Source of the DNA: Planomonospora parontospora
Lineage (GTDB): Bacteria > Actinomycetota > Actinomycetes > Streptosporangiales > Streptosporangiaceae
Length of the DNA: 43,683 bases
Reading direction: 5' to 3'
NCBI GenBank assembly: GCA_014647935.1
Contig: BMQD01000034.1
Location: 1 to 43,683 of the forward strand
Position numbers and translations under genes: made by a program. The notes beneath the pieces were generated by a model. That model worked only from the letters and a program-made list of their open reading frames with translations, did not search any database and was not told the origin of the DNA. Of this stretch, positions 8,426 through 17,150 are shown piece after piece (positions within the stretch are counted from its first letter, which is position 1; each line of letters starts with the position of its first letter).

Positions 8426-11221
8426 GTGGCCCTGATCGAACGAGACGAGGCGCTGGCCTCCCTGGAAGAGCTGCTCGCCGGTGCCGCGACGGGCAGAGGC
8501 CGGGTCGCACTGGTGAGCGGCACCGTGGCGACCGGCAAGAGCGAGCTGCTGCACCGCTTCGCCGAACAGGCCATCGAGCTGGGCGTCCTCGCCATCACGG
8601 CGACGGGTTCCCGCCTGGAGCGAGACCTGCCGCTGGGCGTGCTGGGGCAGCTGATCCAGGACGCGCCGCTGACCGTGCAGGAGCGGGAGCGGGCCGTGGC
8701 CCTGCTGACCGAGGGCGCGGGCGGGATGAACGGCATGCCGTCCGGCGATCCGCAGGCGGAGACCCTCGGGCAGGCCGACGCCCAGATCATCCACGCACTC
8801 TGCATGGTGCTGCTCGAGCTGTCCGAGCGCTGCCCGCTGCTGATCGTCGTCGACGACGTGCACCACGCCGACCGCGCGTCCCTGCTCTGCCTGGCCTACC
8901 TGTCACGCCGGGTCAGGTTCGCGCGGATCGTCGTCGTCTTCAGCCACTCCGACCACGGCCGCTCCGCGGAGACGTTCTTCCAGACCGAGCTGCTCCGCCA
9001 GCCCCACTGCCGCCGGGTCGCGCTCACCCTCCTGTCCCGGGCGGGGGTGACGGCGTTCGTCACCCGCGAGCTGGGACAGGAGACGGCCGAGCGGTTCTCC
9101 GAGGACTGGTACGCGTTCAGCGGCGGGAACCCGCTGCTGATCACGGCGCTGGTGGAGGACCACCGGGACTCCGTGCGCTCCTCCGGCGGCGCGCCGGTCG
9201 GGCCCGCCGTCGGCGACCGGTACGGCAAGGCCGTGCTGTCCTGCCTGCACCGCGGCGGACCCCGGATGGTCCGGGTGGCCCGCGGTCTCGCGGTCCTCGG
9301 CGAGCTCGACGTGCTGGACCGGCTGCTCGGGGGCGGCCGGGGGGACGTGGCGCAGGGACTGCGCTCCCTCACCACCGCGGGCCTGATCAGCCTGGGCCGG
9401 TTCAGGCACGAGGCGGCGCGCACGGCCGTACTGGCGGAGGTGGACACCAGGGAGAGGATGGACCTGCACCGCAGGGCCGCCGAACTCGCCTATGAGGGCG
9501 GGGCGCCGGCCTCGGCCGTCGCCGACCACCTCCTGCAGGCGGACCGGGTGGACCGGCCCTGGGTCGTGCCCGTCCTGGAGGACGCGGCCAGGAGCGCGCT
9601 GCGGGAGGGCCGCGTCGAGTCCGCGGTGGCGTACCTGCGGCTGGCCTCGCACGAGTGCACGGACGAGCAGGACCGGGTGAGGATCACCACGATGCTCGTG
9701 CGGGCCGAGTGGCGGATCAACCCGGGGGCTCCCGCGGCGCATCTCGCCGAGCTGACCGACGCGATGCAGCGGGGCAGCCTGCGGGGAGGCGACGCGGTGG
9801 TGCTCGCCCGCGCGCTGCTGTGGCACGGCAGGTTCGACGACGCGAGGGACGTGTTCGAGCACCTGAACGAGTCCGGGGCCGCCGCGGACCCCGAGACGGT
9901 GACGGAGCTGCTCATCGCCCGCCCGTGGCTGCGCTCGACCCACCCCGTGTTCCTGTCCCACATGCGGCCGGTGACCGCGGAGCAGGGCCACGCCGCCATC
10001 GTGTCGGTGGCGGCGATCCGCCGGCTGGACACGGCGCTCGCGCTCTCCGAGGTCCTCGCCAAGGGCCCGCAGGACAAGGTGGTGGACACGGTCGAGCGGA
10101 TCCTGCGCGGCTGCCGCCTGGACGAGATGTCGATGGACACCGTGGAGAGCGCCCTGCTCGCCCTGACGTACGGCGAGCGCCCCGACAAGGCGGCGCCCTG
10201 GTGCGACCTGTTCAGCGTGGAGGCGTCCTCGCGGCACGCCCCCAGCCGGCAGGCCAGGCTGGCGGCCATCCGCGCCGAGATGGCGATCCGCCAGGGGGAC
10301 ATGCCGAGCGCCGAGCAGCACGCGCGGACGGCGCTGGAGATCATCCCGCCCAGCAGCTGGGGCGTGGCCGCGGGCGGACCGCTGGGCAGCCTCGTCGTCG
10401 CCGCCGCGGCGATGGGCAGGTACGAGGTCGCGCACGCGCAGCTGGACCGTCCCGTGCTCGACGCCATGTTCCAGACGCGCTACGGCCTGACCTACCTGCA
10501 CGCCCGCGGCCGGTACAGCCTGGCCACCGACCACCCCGCGCTGGCGCTGCGCGATTTCCGGCTCTGCGGCGAGCTGATGGAGGAGTGGGGCATCGATGTG
10601 CCGGGACTCATCCCGTGGCGGGTCGAGGCGGCCGAGGCCTGCCTGCGCATGGGGCGGGAGGAGGAGGCCCGCCGGCTGGTCGAGGAGCAGCTCAGGCGCT
10701 GCGGTCCCGCCACGCCGCGTGCCCAGGGCATGGCCATGCGGCTGCTGGCGGCCACCGGCGAGCTGCGGCACCGCCCGATGCTGCTCCACCAGGCGGGAGA
10801 CCTGCTGCAGTCGGCCGGGGACCGCTACGAGCTGTCCCGGGTGCTCGTGGACCTCGCCGAGGCCTACCACGCCCTGGGGGAGTTCCGGCGCGCCGAGATG
10901 ATCGTCAGCCGGGCCCGGACCGTGGCTCAGGAGTGCCGGGCGGAGCCCCTGGTCAAGGGGCTCTCCCGGTCGGACGGCGGGGGCGGGGGCGAGGACTCGC
11001 CGGCCCAGGAGCAGGGGGAGCCCGCCGTGGTCCTGAGCGACGCCGAGCGCAGGGTCGCGGTCCTGGCGGCCTCCGGCTACACGAACCGCGAGATAGCCGG
11101 GAAGCTCTACCTCACGGTCAGCACGGTTGAGCAGCACCTGACCCGGACCTACCGCAAGCTGAACATCACCAGGCGGGCGGACCTGCCTTCCAGCTTCGAA
11201 CTGGGCGGTTCCCGGGTCTGA
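8426..11221 (+). CDS. LAL-family (large ATP-binding LuxR-type) transcriptional regulator
   Basis: 931-aa DNA-binding regulator. The N-terminus carries a STAND/AAA-type ATPase with Walker A GTVATGKS (residues 32-39) and Walker B LLIVVDDVHHAD. A long helical, TPR-like middle follows. The C-terminal LuxR helix-turn-helix reads LSDAERRVAVLAASGYTNREIAGKLYLTVSTVEQHL. This is the LAL architecture common in actinomycete biosynthetic clusters. GTG at 8426 is preceded by GAGGGGGAGG with 6 nt spacing; the frame extends to 8288 but without a better site. Its own promoter shares a motif with the NRPS/PKS promoter at 39.1 kb, so regulation of that cluster is a reasonable hypothesis. Confidence 0.88.
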   Translation: MALIERDEALASLEELLAGAATGRGRVALVSGTVATGKSELLHRFAEQAIELGVLAITATGSRLERDLPLGVLGQLIQDAPLTVQERERAVALLTEGAGGMNGMPSGDPQAETLGQADAQIIHALCMVLLELSERCPLLIVVDDVHHADRASLLCLAYLSRRVRFARIVVVFSHSDHGRSAETFFQTELLRQPHCRRVALTLLSRAGVTAFVTRELGQETAERFSEDWYAFSGGNPLLITALVEDHRDSVRSSGGAPVGPAVGDRYGKAVLSCLHRGGPRMVRVARGLAVLGELDVLDRLLGGGRGDVAQGLRSLTTAGLISLGRFRHEAARTAVLAEVDTRERMDLHRRAAELAYEGGAPASAVADHLLQADRVDRPWVVPVLEDAARSALREGRVESAVAYLRLASHECTDEQDRVRITTMLVRAEWRINPGAPAAHLAELTDAMQRGSLRGGDAVVLARALLWHGRFDDARDVFEHLNESGAAADPETVTELLIARPWLRSTHPVFLSHMRPVTAEQGHAAIVSVAAIRRLDTALALSEVLAKGPQDKVVDTVERILRGCRLDEMSMDTVESALLALTYGERPDKAAPWCDLFSVEASSRHAPSRQARLAAIRAEMAIRQGDMPSAEQHARTALEIIPPSSWGVAAGGPLGSLVVAAAAMGRYEVAHAQLDRPVLDAMFQTRYGLTYLHARGRYSLATDHPALALRDFRLCGELMEEWGIDVPGLIPWRVEAAEACLRMGREEEARRLVEEQLRRCGPATPRAQGMAMRLLAATGELRHRPMLLHQAGDLLQSAGDRYELSRVLVDLAEAYHALGEFRRAEMIVSRARTVAQECRAEPLVKGLSRSDGGGGGEDSPAQEQGEPAVVLSDAERRVAVLAASGYTNREIAGKLYLTVSTVEQHLTRTYRKLNITRRADLPSSFELGGSRV

Positions 11222-11222
11222 T

Positions 11223-11259
11223 CCCTCTCCTCCGCCGCCTCAGTCGGCGGAGGAGAGGG
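11223..11259. terminator. strong bidirectional hairpin
   Basis: A perfect 15-bp inverted repeat (CCCTCTCCTCCGCCG / CGGCGGAGGAGAGGG) with a 7-nt loop starts right after the LAL regulator stop. It contains the stop of the convergent endonuclease Q-like gene. Expected to end transcription from both sides. Confidence 0.8.
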
Positions 11260-12613
11260 CCTCACCGACCTCGAAGAGCGCGGGAGCGGACTCCCCGTCC
11301 GACCCGCCCGACCCGCCTGGCCTGCCGGTCCCGCCCGACCTGCCGGTCCCGTGCGGCCCGCCGGACCGTCCGCCGGGGCCGAGGACCCGGATCACGCCGT
11401 ACTCGCCGTCGTATCCGGCGTCCCGGAAGACCTCGCCGCGGCGCAGCCGGTCGACGGCCTCCGCCAGCGGCGGGGAGTGCGCCGCGATGTCACCGACGGG
11501 CACGTCCTCCAGGACCGCCAGCTCGGGTCCGAGCGCGGCGGTGAGCGCGTCCATCTCCCGCAGGACCTTCTTGCTCTGCGGGCCGACGCCCAGGACCTCG
11601 CCCACGATCTCCGGCAGCGGCACGAGACTGCGGAAACCGGAGGCGTCCCGCGGCAGGGCGTCCTGCGGGCGGTCGGCCAGTTCCTCGATCCGGCTCAGCA
11701 CGCCGATCGTGAGCCGCTTCCCGCACACCGGGCAGACCCCGCCGTGCTCGCGCGTCTCCCGCGGCTCCATCCGGACCCCGCACCTGCGGTGCCCGTCGAG
11801 GTGGTACCGGCCCTCCTCCGGGAAGAACTCGACCGTCCCGGCGTATCCGTCACCCGTCCGCAGCGCCCGCAGCACCGCGAAGTAGTCCAGGTCGGTCTCG
11901 AACACCGTGGTCTCGCGCCCGATCCGGGGCGGGGAGTGCGCGTCGGAGTGGCTGACCAGCCGGTGGCGGTCGAGGCCGGAGACCCGCCGGGTCATGGCCG
12001 GATCGCTGGACAGCCCGGTCTCCAGCGCGAAGACGTGGCCGGAGAGGTCGCCGTAGCACTCCTCGACCGTGTCGAACCCCGACTTGGAGCCGAACACGCC
12101 GAACCACGGCGTCCAGACGTGGGCGGGCACCAGGTAGGCGCCGTCGCCGCAGGCCAGGGTCGCCTCCAGCAGGTCCCGGGAGTCCATCCCGAGCACGGGC
12201 CGCCCGTCCGAGCCGAGATCCCCGGCCCGCCCGGCCGCACGGTTGAACGCCGCCGCCGCGTCGAAGTCCGGTACGTGCACCAGATGGTGGATCTTCCGGG
12301 TGCGCCCGCCCCGGCGATAGACCGTGGCGACCTCGACGGACAGGGTGAACCGGAGCGGGCCGGCGGCCAGGGCGGGGGGCAGGGTGCGGGCGGTCTCCCG
12401 TTCCAGGTCCTCACGGAGCCGGAACAGCCCCGGCTCCGCCGGGACGAGACTCTCCCGGAGGTGTTCGAACCAGGCCGGGTGCGTGAAGTCGCCGGTGCCC
12501 AGCAGGGTGACGCCCTTGCGCCGGGCCCACCACGCGAGGTGCTCCAGATCGCTGTCCCGGCTGCAGGCCCGGGAGTACTTCGAGTGGATGTGCAGGTCGG
12601 CGTGGAAGCGCAT
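11240..12613 (-). CDS. endonuclease Q-like PHP-domain nuclease
   Basis: 457 aa. The N-terminal PHP domain starts MRFHADLHIHSKYSRACSRD, with metal-binding HADLHIHS. Later metal-site patterns are GTGDFTHP, VEVATVY, VPAHVWTPWFG and SHSDAHSPPRIGRE. A zinc-finger-like segment follows (CGVRM...CPVCGKR, four Cys), then a helix-hairpin-like part (PEIVGEVLGVGPQSKKV). This order is that of endonuclease Q, known from Thermococcales and some bacteria to nick DNA 5' of deaminated bases. The C-terminal 60 residues are a Gly/Ser/Arg-rich tail that is probably disordered. The gene is alone on its strand between hairpin and xylanase promoter. Function is inferred from domain order, not from context. Confidence 0.8.
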   Translation of the reverse strand: MRFHADLHIHSKYSRACSRDSDLEHLAWWARRKGVTLLGTGDFTHPAWFEHLRESLVPAEPGLFRLREDLERETARTLPPALAAGPLRFTLSVEVATVYRRGGRTRKIHHLVHVPDFDAAAAFNRAAGRAGDLGSDGRPVLGMDSRDLLEATLACGDGAYLVPAHVWTPWFGVFGSKSGFDTVEECYGDLSGHVFALETGLSSDPAMTRRVSGLDRHRLVSHSDAHSPPRIGRETTVFETDLDYFAVLRALRTGDGYAGTVEFFPEEGRYHLDGHRRCGVRMEPRETREHGGVCPVCGKRLTIGVLSRIEELADRPQDALPRDASGFRSLVPLPEIVGEVLGVGPQSKKVLREMDALTAALGPELAVLEDVPVGDIAAHSPPLAEAVDRLRRGEVFRDAGYDGEYGVIRVLGPGGRSGGPHGTGRSGGTGRPGGSGGSDGESAPALFEVGEALSSAD

Positions 12614-12689
12614 CCACCTCCCCTGCCCGGCGCGGGACGGGACAGTCCGCCCGGCTCCGGGATTTCACCCGCCAGCAGGGCGAACACGA

Positions 12690-12775
12690 CCGAAATATTT
12701 CGGGGCATTGACGGGGGGCTTCGTTACATCTACGTTTCATCCCACGAAACATCTCGGGGTATCTCCGAAAGTTTC
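12690..12775. promoter_or_regulatory. GAAA/TTTC palindromes in the xylanase promoter
   Basis: Three inverted repeats of the same type lie upstream of the xylanase gene: CCGAAATATTTCGG (12690-12703, perfect), GTTTC-N7-GAAAC (12734-12750) and GAAAGTTTC (12767-12775). Repeats of GAAA/TTTC type are known in front of actinomycete xylanase genes, where a LacI-type repressor is thought to bind. The region also holds the divergent start of the endonuclease Q-like gene (12613), so the sites may be shared. There is no LacI gene next to them. Confidence 0.6.
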
Positions 12776-12840
12776 AGCGATTCGTCGCACCATCCTCGGG
12801 GGCCACAAGATCGACACCGAAGACCACGAGTGAGGCATTC

Positions 12841-13884
12841 ATGAAACGTCTCCTGTCGGGACTGGCCGCCATCGCGTTCGCGCTGGCCGCACCCCTCCCG
12901 GCGCACGCCGACAGGACCCCGGACGACCTGCGCGAGCTGTCGCGCACGCTCCGGGTGCACATCGGCTCGGCCGTCGACGCCACCGCCCTCGCCGGCGAGG
13001 CCGACTACCGCCGGGTGCTCAACCAGGAGTTCAACCACGTCACCGCCGAGAACGCGATGAAGTGGGAGACGGTCGAGCCCCAGCGCGGCGCGTACGACTG
13101 GGAGGCCGCCGACGCGGTGGTCGAGAACGCCCGGCGCAACCGGCAGCAGGTGCGCGGGCACACCCTGGTCTGGCACAACCAGCTCCCCGCCTGGCTGATC
13201 GAGGGCGTCGACTCCGGGGCCATCGACGCCAAGGAACTGCGCAAGATCCTGCGCGGCCACATCATGACCGAGGTCGGCCGCTACCGCGGCAAGATCCGCG
13301 CCTGGGACGTGGTCAACGAGGTGGTGGACGACACCGGCAAGCTGCGCGACAGCATCTGGCTCAAGCACCTCGGCCCCGGCTACATCGCCGACGCCTTCCG
13401 CTGGGCGCACCAGGCCGACCCGCGCGCCAAGCTCTACATCAACGACTACAACCTGGAGTGGGACGCCAAGAAGATCGAGACCACGCTCGGCATCGTCAAG
13501 GACCTCAAGGCCAAGCGGGTGCCGATCCACGGCATCGGCTTCCAGGGGCACCTGGGCATCCAGTACGACTACCCGGGCGACTTCGCCGGCGTGATGCGCC
13601 GGTTCACCGACCTCGGCCTGGAGGCCGCGATCACCGAGGCCGACGTGCGCATGGTGATGCCGGCGACGGCGGAGAAACTGGCCACCCAGGCCGACTACTA
13701 CCAGCGGATGCTCTCCACCTGCGTCGCGAACAAGCGCTGCGTCGAGTTCACCGTCTGGGGCTTCACCGACCGCCACTCCTGGGTCCCCGACTGGTTCGAG
13801 GGCGAGGGCGCGGCCAACATCATGGACGAGAACCTCGCGCCCAAGCCCGCCTACGACGCGCTCCTCGCCGTCCGCCGGAAGTAG
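12841..13884 (+). CDS. secreted endo-1,4-beta-xylanase, GH10
   Basis: Hydrolyses internal beta-1,4 bonds of xylan outside the cell. The 347-aa protein begins with a Sec signal peptide (cleavage expected after AHA, residue 23) followed by a single GH10 barrel. Key motifs are NAMKWE, GHTLVWHNQLP, WDVVNE (acid/base Glu160) and ITEADVR (nucleophile Glu266), with a Trp in WGFTDRHSW near the end. No carbohydrate-binding module follows, so this is a minimal xylanase. ATG at 12841 has GAGTGAGG about 6 nt upstream. Regulation by the palindromes at 12690-12775 is likely. Three hairpin repeats lie just downstream. Confidence 0.93.
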   Translation: MKRLLSGLAAIAFALAAPLPAHADRTPDDLRELSRTLRVHIGSAVDATALAGEADYRRVLNQEFNHVTAENAMKWETVEPQRGAYDWEAADAVVENARRNRQQVRGHTLVWHNQLPAWLIEGVDSGAIDAKELRKILRGHIMTEVGRYRGKIRAWDVVNEVVDDTGKLRDSIWLKHLGPGYIADAFRWAHQADPRAKLYINDYNLEWDAKKIETTLGIVKDLKAKRVPIHGIGFQGHLGIQYDYPGDFAGVMRRFTDLGLEAAITEADVRMVMPATAEKLATQADYYQRMLSTCVANKRCVEFTVWGFTDRHSWVPDWFEGEGAANIMDENLAPKPAYDALLAVRRK

Positions 13885-13890
13885 GCCGCC

Positions 13891-14007
13891 CGGTCGTCCC
13901 CGCTCCGGGTGCTCCTTCGCGGGAGCACCCGGTCGCCCCTCCTCCGGGCGCTTCTACGCGGGAGCACCCGGTCGTCCCCGCCCCGGGTGCTCCTTCGCGG
14001 GAGCGCC
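13891..14007. repeat. three tandem 39-bp hairpin repeats
   Basis: Three direct repeats of 39 bp (13891-13929, 13930-13968, 13969-14007) sit between the xylanase stop and the 3' end of the regulator gene. Each contains an inverted repeat of the form CCGGGTGCTCC-N6-GGAGCACCCGG, perfect in copy 1, with one mismatch and one wobble in copy 2, and a wobble in copy 3. Some changes between copies keep pairing, which suggests the fold matters. The block covers the regulator's stop codon (13954) and would act as a multiple terminator for both convergent genes. There are no spacers, so it is not a CRISPR array. Confidence 0.8.
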
Positions 14008-15363
14008 CGGCGGCAGCGAGTCGTGCAGCCCGATGGCGACGAGCAGGTCGACGAGGTCGTCGATGCGGCGCAGGTTCCGGCCGGTGCGCTCGCGGATCCG
14101 CCGCAGGCGGTACTGCGCGGTGTTGGGATGGATCCGGAGCCGCTCCGCGGCGGCGCGCAGGTTCAGGTCGGCGGCGGCGAAGGCCCGGATCGTGGCGGTG
14201 AGCACCCCGTCGCGGGCCCGGTCCTCGGCCAGGAGCGCGGAGACCCGCGGGTCCACCAGGTGCCGGGCGGTGTCGTCGGCCCGCAGCGCCAGATACTGGA
14301 AGGGCGTGATCCTGGGCAGCGCCGCGACCCCTCCCTCCTCGGGCAGGAGCTCCAGCGCGGTGCGGGCCTCCCGGTAGGCCCGCGGGATCCGGGCGGTCCC
14401 GGCGACCACGGTGCTGACGCCCATGGCCAGGGCGATCTCCTCGCCGAGCAGGCTCTCCCGTACGGCCTGCAGCCGGTCGCACAGCTCCGCGGGACCGGTC
14501 CCCGGACCGAGCACGGGGACGGCCACGATCTCCGAGTGCCGCACGACCGAGAGCGTCCTGACGCCGTTCCCCCAGGCGCGGGCGATCGCCGCGCACGCCG
14601 CGTGCCGCGCGTCGGCGCCGCGGTCCGGGCCGGTCGGAACGGCGTCCTGCCCACCGGCCCCGCAGGACCGGGGGAGCAGGACCGCGACCACCACGAGCAG
14701 CGGCACGCAGGCGTCCGGCCCCAGGCCGTGGGCCTGGGCCGCGGAGAGCCGCCGGCCGCGGGTGGGCGCGTCCCCGGCCAGGAGCGTCTCCAGCAGGTCC
14801 CTGCTCTCGCGCACCGCCTCGGCGGCGGCGTACTGCTGGAACTCCATGTACGCGTTGGCCGCGTGCGTGCTGGCGAAGTCGCAGTAGCGCATCAGCGGGG
14901 CGGCCAGTGAGAGCGCCGCGTCGTGACCGGCCGGGGAGGCGCCGGCGCGCTCGATCACCGATTCCCAGAAGACCTGCTGGCCCACGCGGAAGGCGTTGAT
15001 GTAGTCGGCCAGGGCCACCCCGGCCCGCGCCCGCCGCAGCGCCGCCCGGCGGGTGAAGGCGACGTCCCCGGGCGTCACCGTGCGGTCGGCGAGCAGGACG
15101 GCCAGCTTGCTGCGGTAGTGCCGGGCCACCTGCTCCCGCACGTCGGCGCAGAACGCGCCGTCCCGGGCCGCGTAGGCGGGGATCTCGGCGCGCATCGCCT
15201 CGACCGCGGCGCCGGCCAGCCGGTCCAGGTCGCCGAGGAGCTCGGCGAGGATGCGCGCGCGTTCGACGCGGACCGCCTCAATGGTGGGCGCAGTGGTAGG
15301 TGCGGTGATGGGCGCGGTGGAGGCCGCGGTGGCGGGCGCTTCCGTGCCGGGACCACGGTGCAT
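13954..15363 (-). CDS. PucR/CdaR-type helix-turn-helix regulator
   Basis: 469 aa. The N-terminal half is helical and sensor-like (RsbT co-antagonist-like, residues about 30-200). The middle resembles the GGDEF-like PucR segment, and the C-terminus is the PucR helix-turn-helix (LNLRAAAERLRIHPNTAQYRLRRIRERTGRNL). The final residues come from the 39-bp repeat block, so the C-terminal tail GAPAKEHPGRGRPGAPA is likely not functional. The gene is divergent from the livG-F-H-M-K operon with 191 bp between them and palindromes in that gap. It is therefore the likely regulator of the operon. ATG at 15363 has a weak AAGGGA about 11 nt upstream; a later start is possible, as the first 28 residues are Ala/Thr/Pro-rich. 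Confidence 0.82.
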   Translation of the reverse strand: MHRGPGTEAPATAASTAPITAPTTAPTIEAVRVERARILAELLGDLDRLAGAAVEAMRAEIPAYAARDGAFCADVREQVARHYRSKLAVLLADRTVTPGDVAFTRRAALRRARAGVALADYINAFRVGQQVFWESVIERAGASPAGHDAALSLAAPLMRYCDFASTHAANAYMEFQQYAAAEAVRESRDLLETLLAGDAPTRGRRLSAAQAHGLGPDACVPLLVVVAVLLPRSCGAGGQDAVPTGPDRGADARHAACAAIARAWGNGVRTLSVVRHSEIVAVPVLGPGTGPAELCDRLQAVRESLLGEEIALAMGVSTVVAGTARIPRAYREARTALELLPEEGGVAALPRITPFQYLALRADDTARHLVDPRVSALLAEDRARDGVLTATIRAFAAADLNLRAAAERLRIHPNTAQYRLRRIRERTGRNLRRIDDLVDLLVAIGLHDSLPPGAPAKEHPGRGRPGAPA

Positions 15364-15457
15364 GTCGGGATGATCCCTTTTCGTAGCCGGGCGGTCAACG
15401 ATTCGTCACCGGTCCGGAGCGCGGGCTGTGCGCGGCGGACAACACTTCCGGCGCATC

Positions 15458-15475
15458 TTGGGCGGCCGCGCCCAA
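15458..15475. promoter_or_regulatory. palindrome, candidate operator of the liv-type operon
   Basis: TTGGGCG-N4-CGCCCAA, with 7-bp perfect arms, lies in the 191-bp gap between the PucR-type regulator and livG. A second perfect inverted repeat, GAACA-T-TGTTC, is at 15517-15527, close to the livG ribosome site. One or both are candidate sites for the divergent regulator. Confidence 0.4.
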
Positions 15476-15554
15476 TGCGGTCCCCGGACCCGGAACCTAC
15501 GCTGACCCCAACTTCAGAACATTGTTCTTCCGTTCGCCGCGCTCAGGAGGCCGG

Positions 15555-16313
15555 ATGCTGGAGGTGCGCGATCTCACCGTCCGCTTCGGGGGCATCACCG
15601 CGCTGGACGGCGTGGGATTCTCCGTACGGCGCGGCGAGATGGTGGGCCTCATCGGACCCAACGGCGCGGGCAAGACCACGCTGTTCAACTGCCTGACCCG
15701 GCGCTGCGACGCCGGCTCCGGGACCGTCCGGTACGAGGGGGCGGATCTGCTGGCCGTACCGCCGCACGCGATCGCGGCGGCGGGCATCGCGCGGACCTTC
15801 CAGAACCTCGGGCTGTTCCCGCGCATGTCGGTGCGGGACAACGTGCTGGTCGGCGCGCACCACCGCGGCGGGGCGGGATTCCTCGCCGCGTCGCTCCGGC
15901 TGCCCCGGGTGCGCCGCGAGGAGGCCCGGCTCCGCGCCGAGGCGGACGGGCTGCTGGACCGGCTGGCGCTGGCCGCCGTCGCGGGCCACCCCGCGGCGGG
16001 GCTGCCGTTCGGCACGCTCAAACGGGTGGAACTCGCCCGGGCGCTGGCCGGCCGCCCCCGGCTGCTGCTGCTCGACGAACCCGTCAACGGGCTCAACTCC
16101 GCGGAGGTCGGGGAGTTCGCCGGCACGCTGCGCGCCGTCCGCGAGGAGTTCGACGTGACGGTGGTCGTGGTCGAGCACCACATGGGCTTCGTCATGGGCA
16201 CCTGCGACCGGGTCGTCTGCCTGAACTTCGGCCGGCGGATCGCCGAAGGAACGCCCGAGGAGGTCCGGCGCGACCCCGGCGTCATGGAGGCGTACCTCGG
16301 GGCCGCCGTATGA
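15555..16313 (+). CDS. branched-chain amino acid-type ABC transporter ATPase (LivG-like)
   Basis: 252-aa ATPase at the head of a five-gene importer operon. It has Walker A GPNGAGKTT, the FQNLGLFPRMSVRDNV segment, LivG-type signature LPFGTLKRVELARAL (in place of the classical LSGGQ) and Walker B LLLLDEPVNGLN. The end EEVRRDPGVMEAYLG is typical of LivG. ATG at 15555 has AGGAGG 4 nt upstream; a longer frame to 15522 would run through that site. It couples ATP hydrolysis to transport by LivH/LivM. Confidence 0.9.
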   Translation: MLEVRDLTVRFGGITALDGVGFSVRRGEMVGLIGPNGAGKTTLFNCLTRRCDAGSGTVRYEGADLLAVPPHAIAAAGIARTFQNLGLFPRMSVRDNVLVGAHHRGGAGFLAASLRLPRVRREEARLRAEADGLLDRLALAAVAGHPAAGLPFGTLKRVELARALAGRPRLLLLDEPVNGLNSAEVGEFAGTLRAVREEFDVTVVVVEHHMGFVMGTCDRVVCLNFGRRIAEGTPEEVRRDPGVMEAYLGAAV

Positions 16314-16425
16314 GCGGGCGGAGCGGACACCGGGGAGGATACGCGGACGCCTGTTCCGGGCGGGCCAGGGCACGGAGGGTGCGGAGGGCGCACGCCGGCG
16401 CCGGCCGGCCGGGCGGAGGGACCGC

Positions 16426-17148
16426 ATGAGCGGGGACTTCCTGACGGTCACGGACCTGCACGCCGGGTACGGGGACGCGAGAGTGCTGCACGGGGTGGAC
16501 CTGGCGGTGGGTCGGGGGGAGATCTGCGCCATCCTCGGGCCCAACGGCGCGGGCAAGACGACGCTGCTGCGCGCGCTGTCGGGCATGGTCCGGGTGCGCG
16601 GCGGCGTCCGGCTCGACGGGACCGCCCTGGCCGGGCGCCCGCCGGACGCGCTCGCCCGGCTGGGCGTCGCGCACGTGCCCGAGGGCCGCGGCACGTTCAC
16701 CCCGCTGACCGTCGAGGAGAACCTGCGCCTGGGGGCCTTCACCCGCCGGGACCGCGACGGGATAGAGGCCGATCTGGAACGCGTGTGCGCCTACTTCCCG
16801 GTGCTGCGGGCGCGGCTGGGGCAGGTGGCCGGGAGCCTCAGCGGCGGTGAGCAGCAGATGCTGGCGATCGGCCGGGCGCTCATGCTCCGGCCGCGCCTGC
16901 TCCTGCTGGACGAGCCGTCCCTGGGGCTGGCCCCGCTGGTCACCGCGGAGCTGTTCCGCATCGTGCGGACGGTCAACGAGCAGGAGCGCACCACCGTGGT
17001 CGTCGTCGAGCAGAACGCCCATCTCGCCCTCGACGTCGCCCACCGGGCGCACGTCCTGGAGAGCGGCCGGATCGTCCTGTCGGGGTCGGCGGCACGGCTC
17101 CGGGCGGACGAGCAGGTCGCCCGGTCCTACCTCGGATACCGGGTGTAG
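16426..17148 (+). CDS. branched-chain amino acid-type ABC transporter ATPase (LivF-like)
   Basis: 240-aa partner ATPase of the LivG-like subunit. Motifs: Walker A GPNGAGKTTLL, VPEGRGTFTPLTVEENL (the LivF-specific stretch), signature LSGGEQQMLAIGRAL and Walker B LLLLDEPSLGLAP. It begins at ATG 16426 after a 112-nt gap from livG in which I see nothing else, and ends 2 nt before the permease gene. Confidence 0.92.
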   Translation: MSGDFLTVTDLHAGYGDARVLHGVDLAVGRGEICAILGPNGAGKTTLLRALSGMVRVRGGVRLDGTALAGRPPDALARLGVAHVPEGRGTFTPLTVEENLRLGAFTRRDRDGIEADLERVCAYFPVLRARLGQVAGSLSGGEQQMLAIGRALMLRPRLLLLDEPSLGLAPLVTAELFRIVRTVNEQERTTVVVVEQNAHLALDVAHRAHVLESGRIVLSGSAARLRADEQVARSYLGYRV

Positions 17149-17150
17149 CC

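Noticed and set aside
13891-14007. CRISPR-like array
   Set aside because: Repeat units adjoin each other without unique spacers and each is itself an inverted repeat; no cas gene is present.
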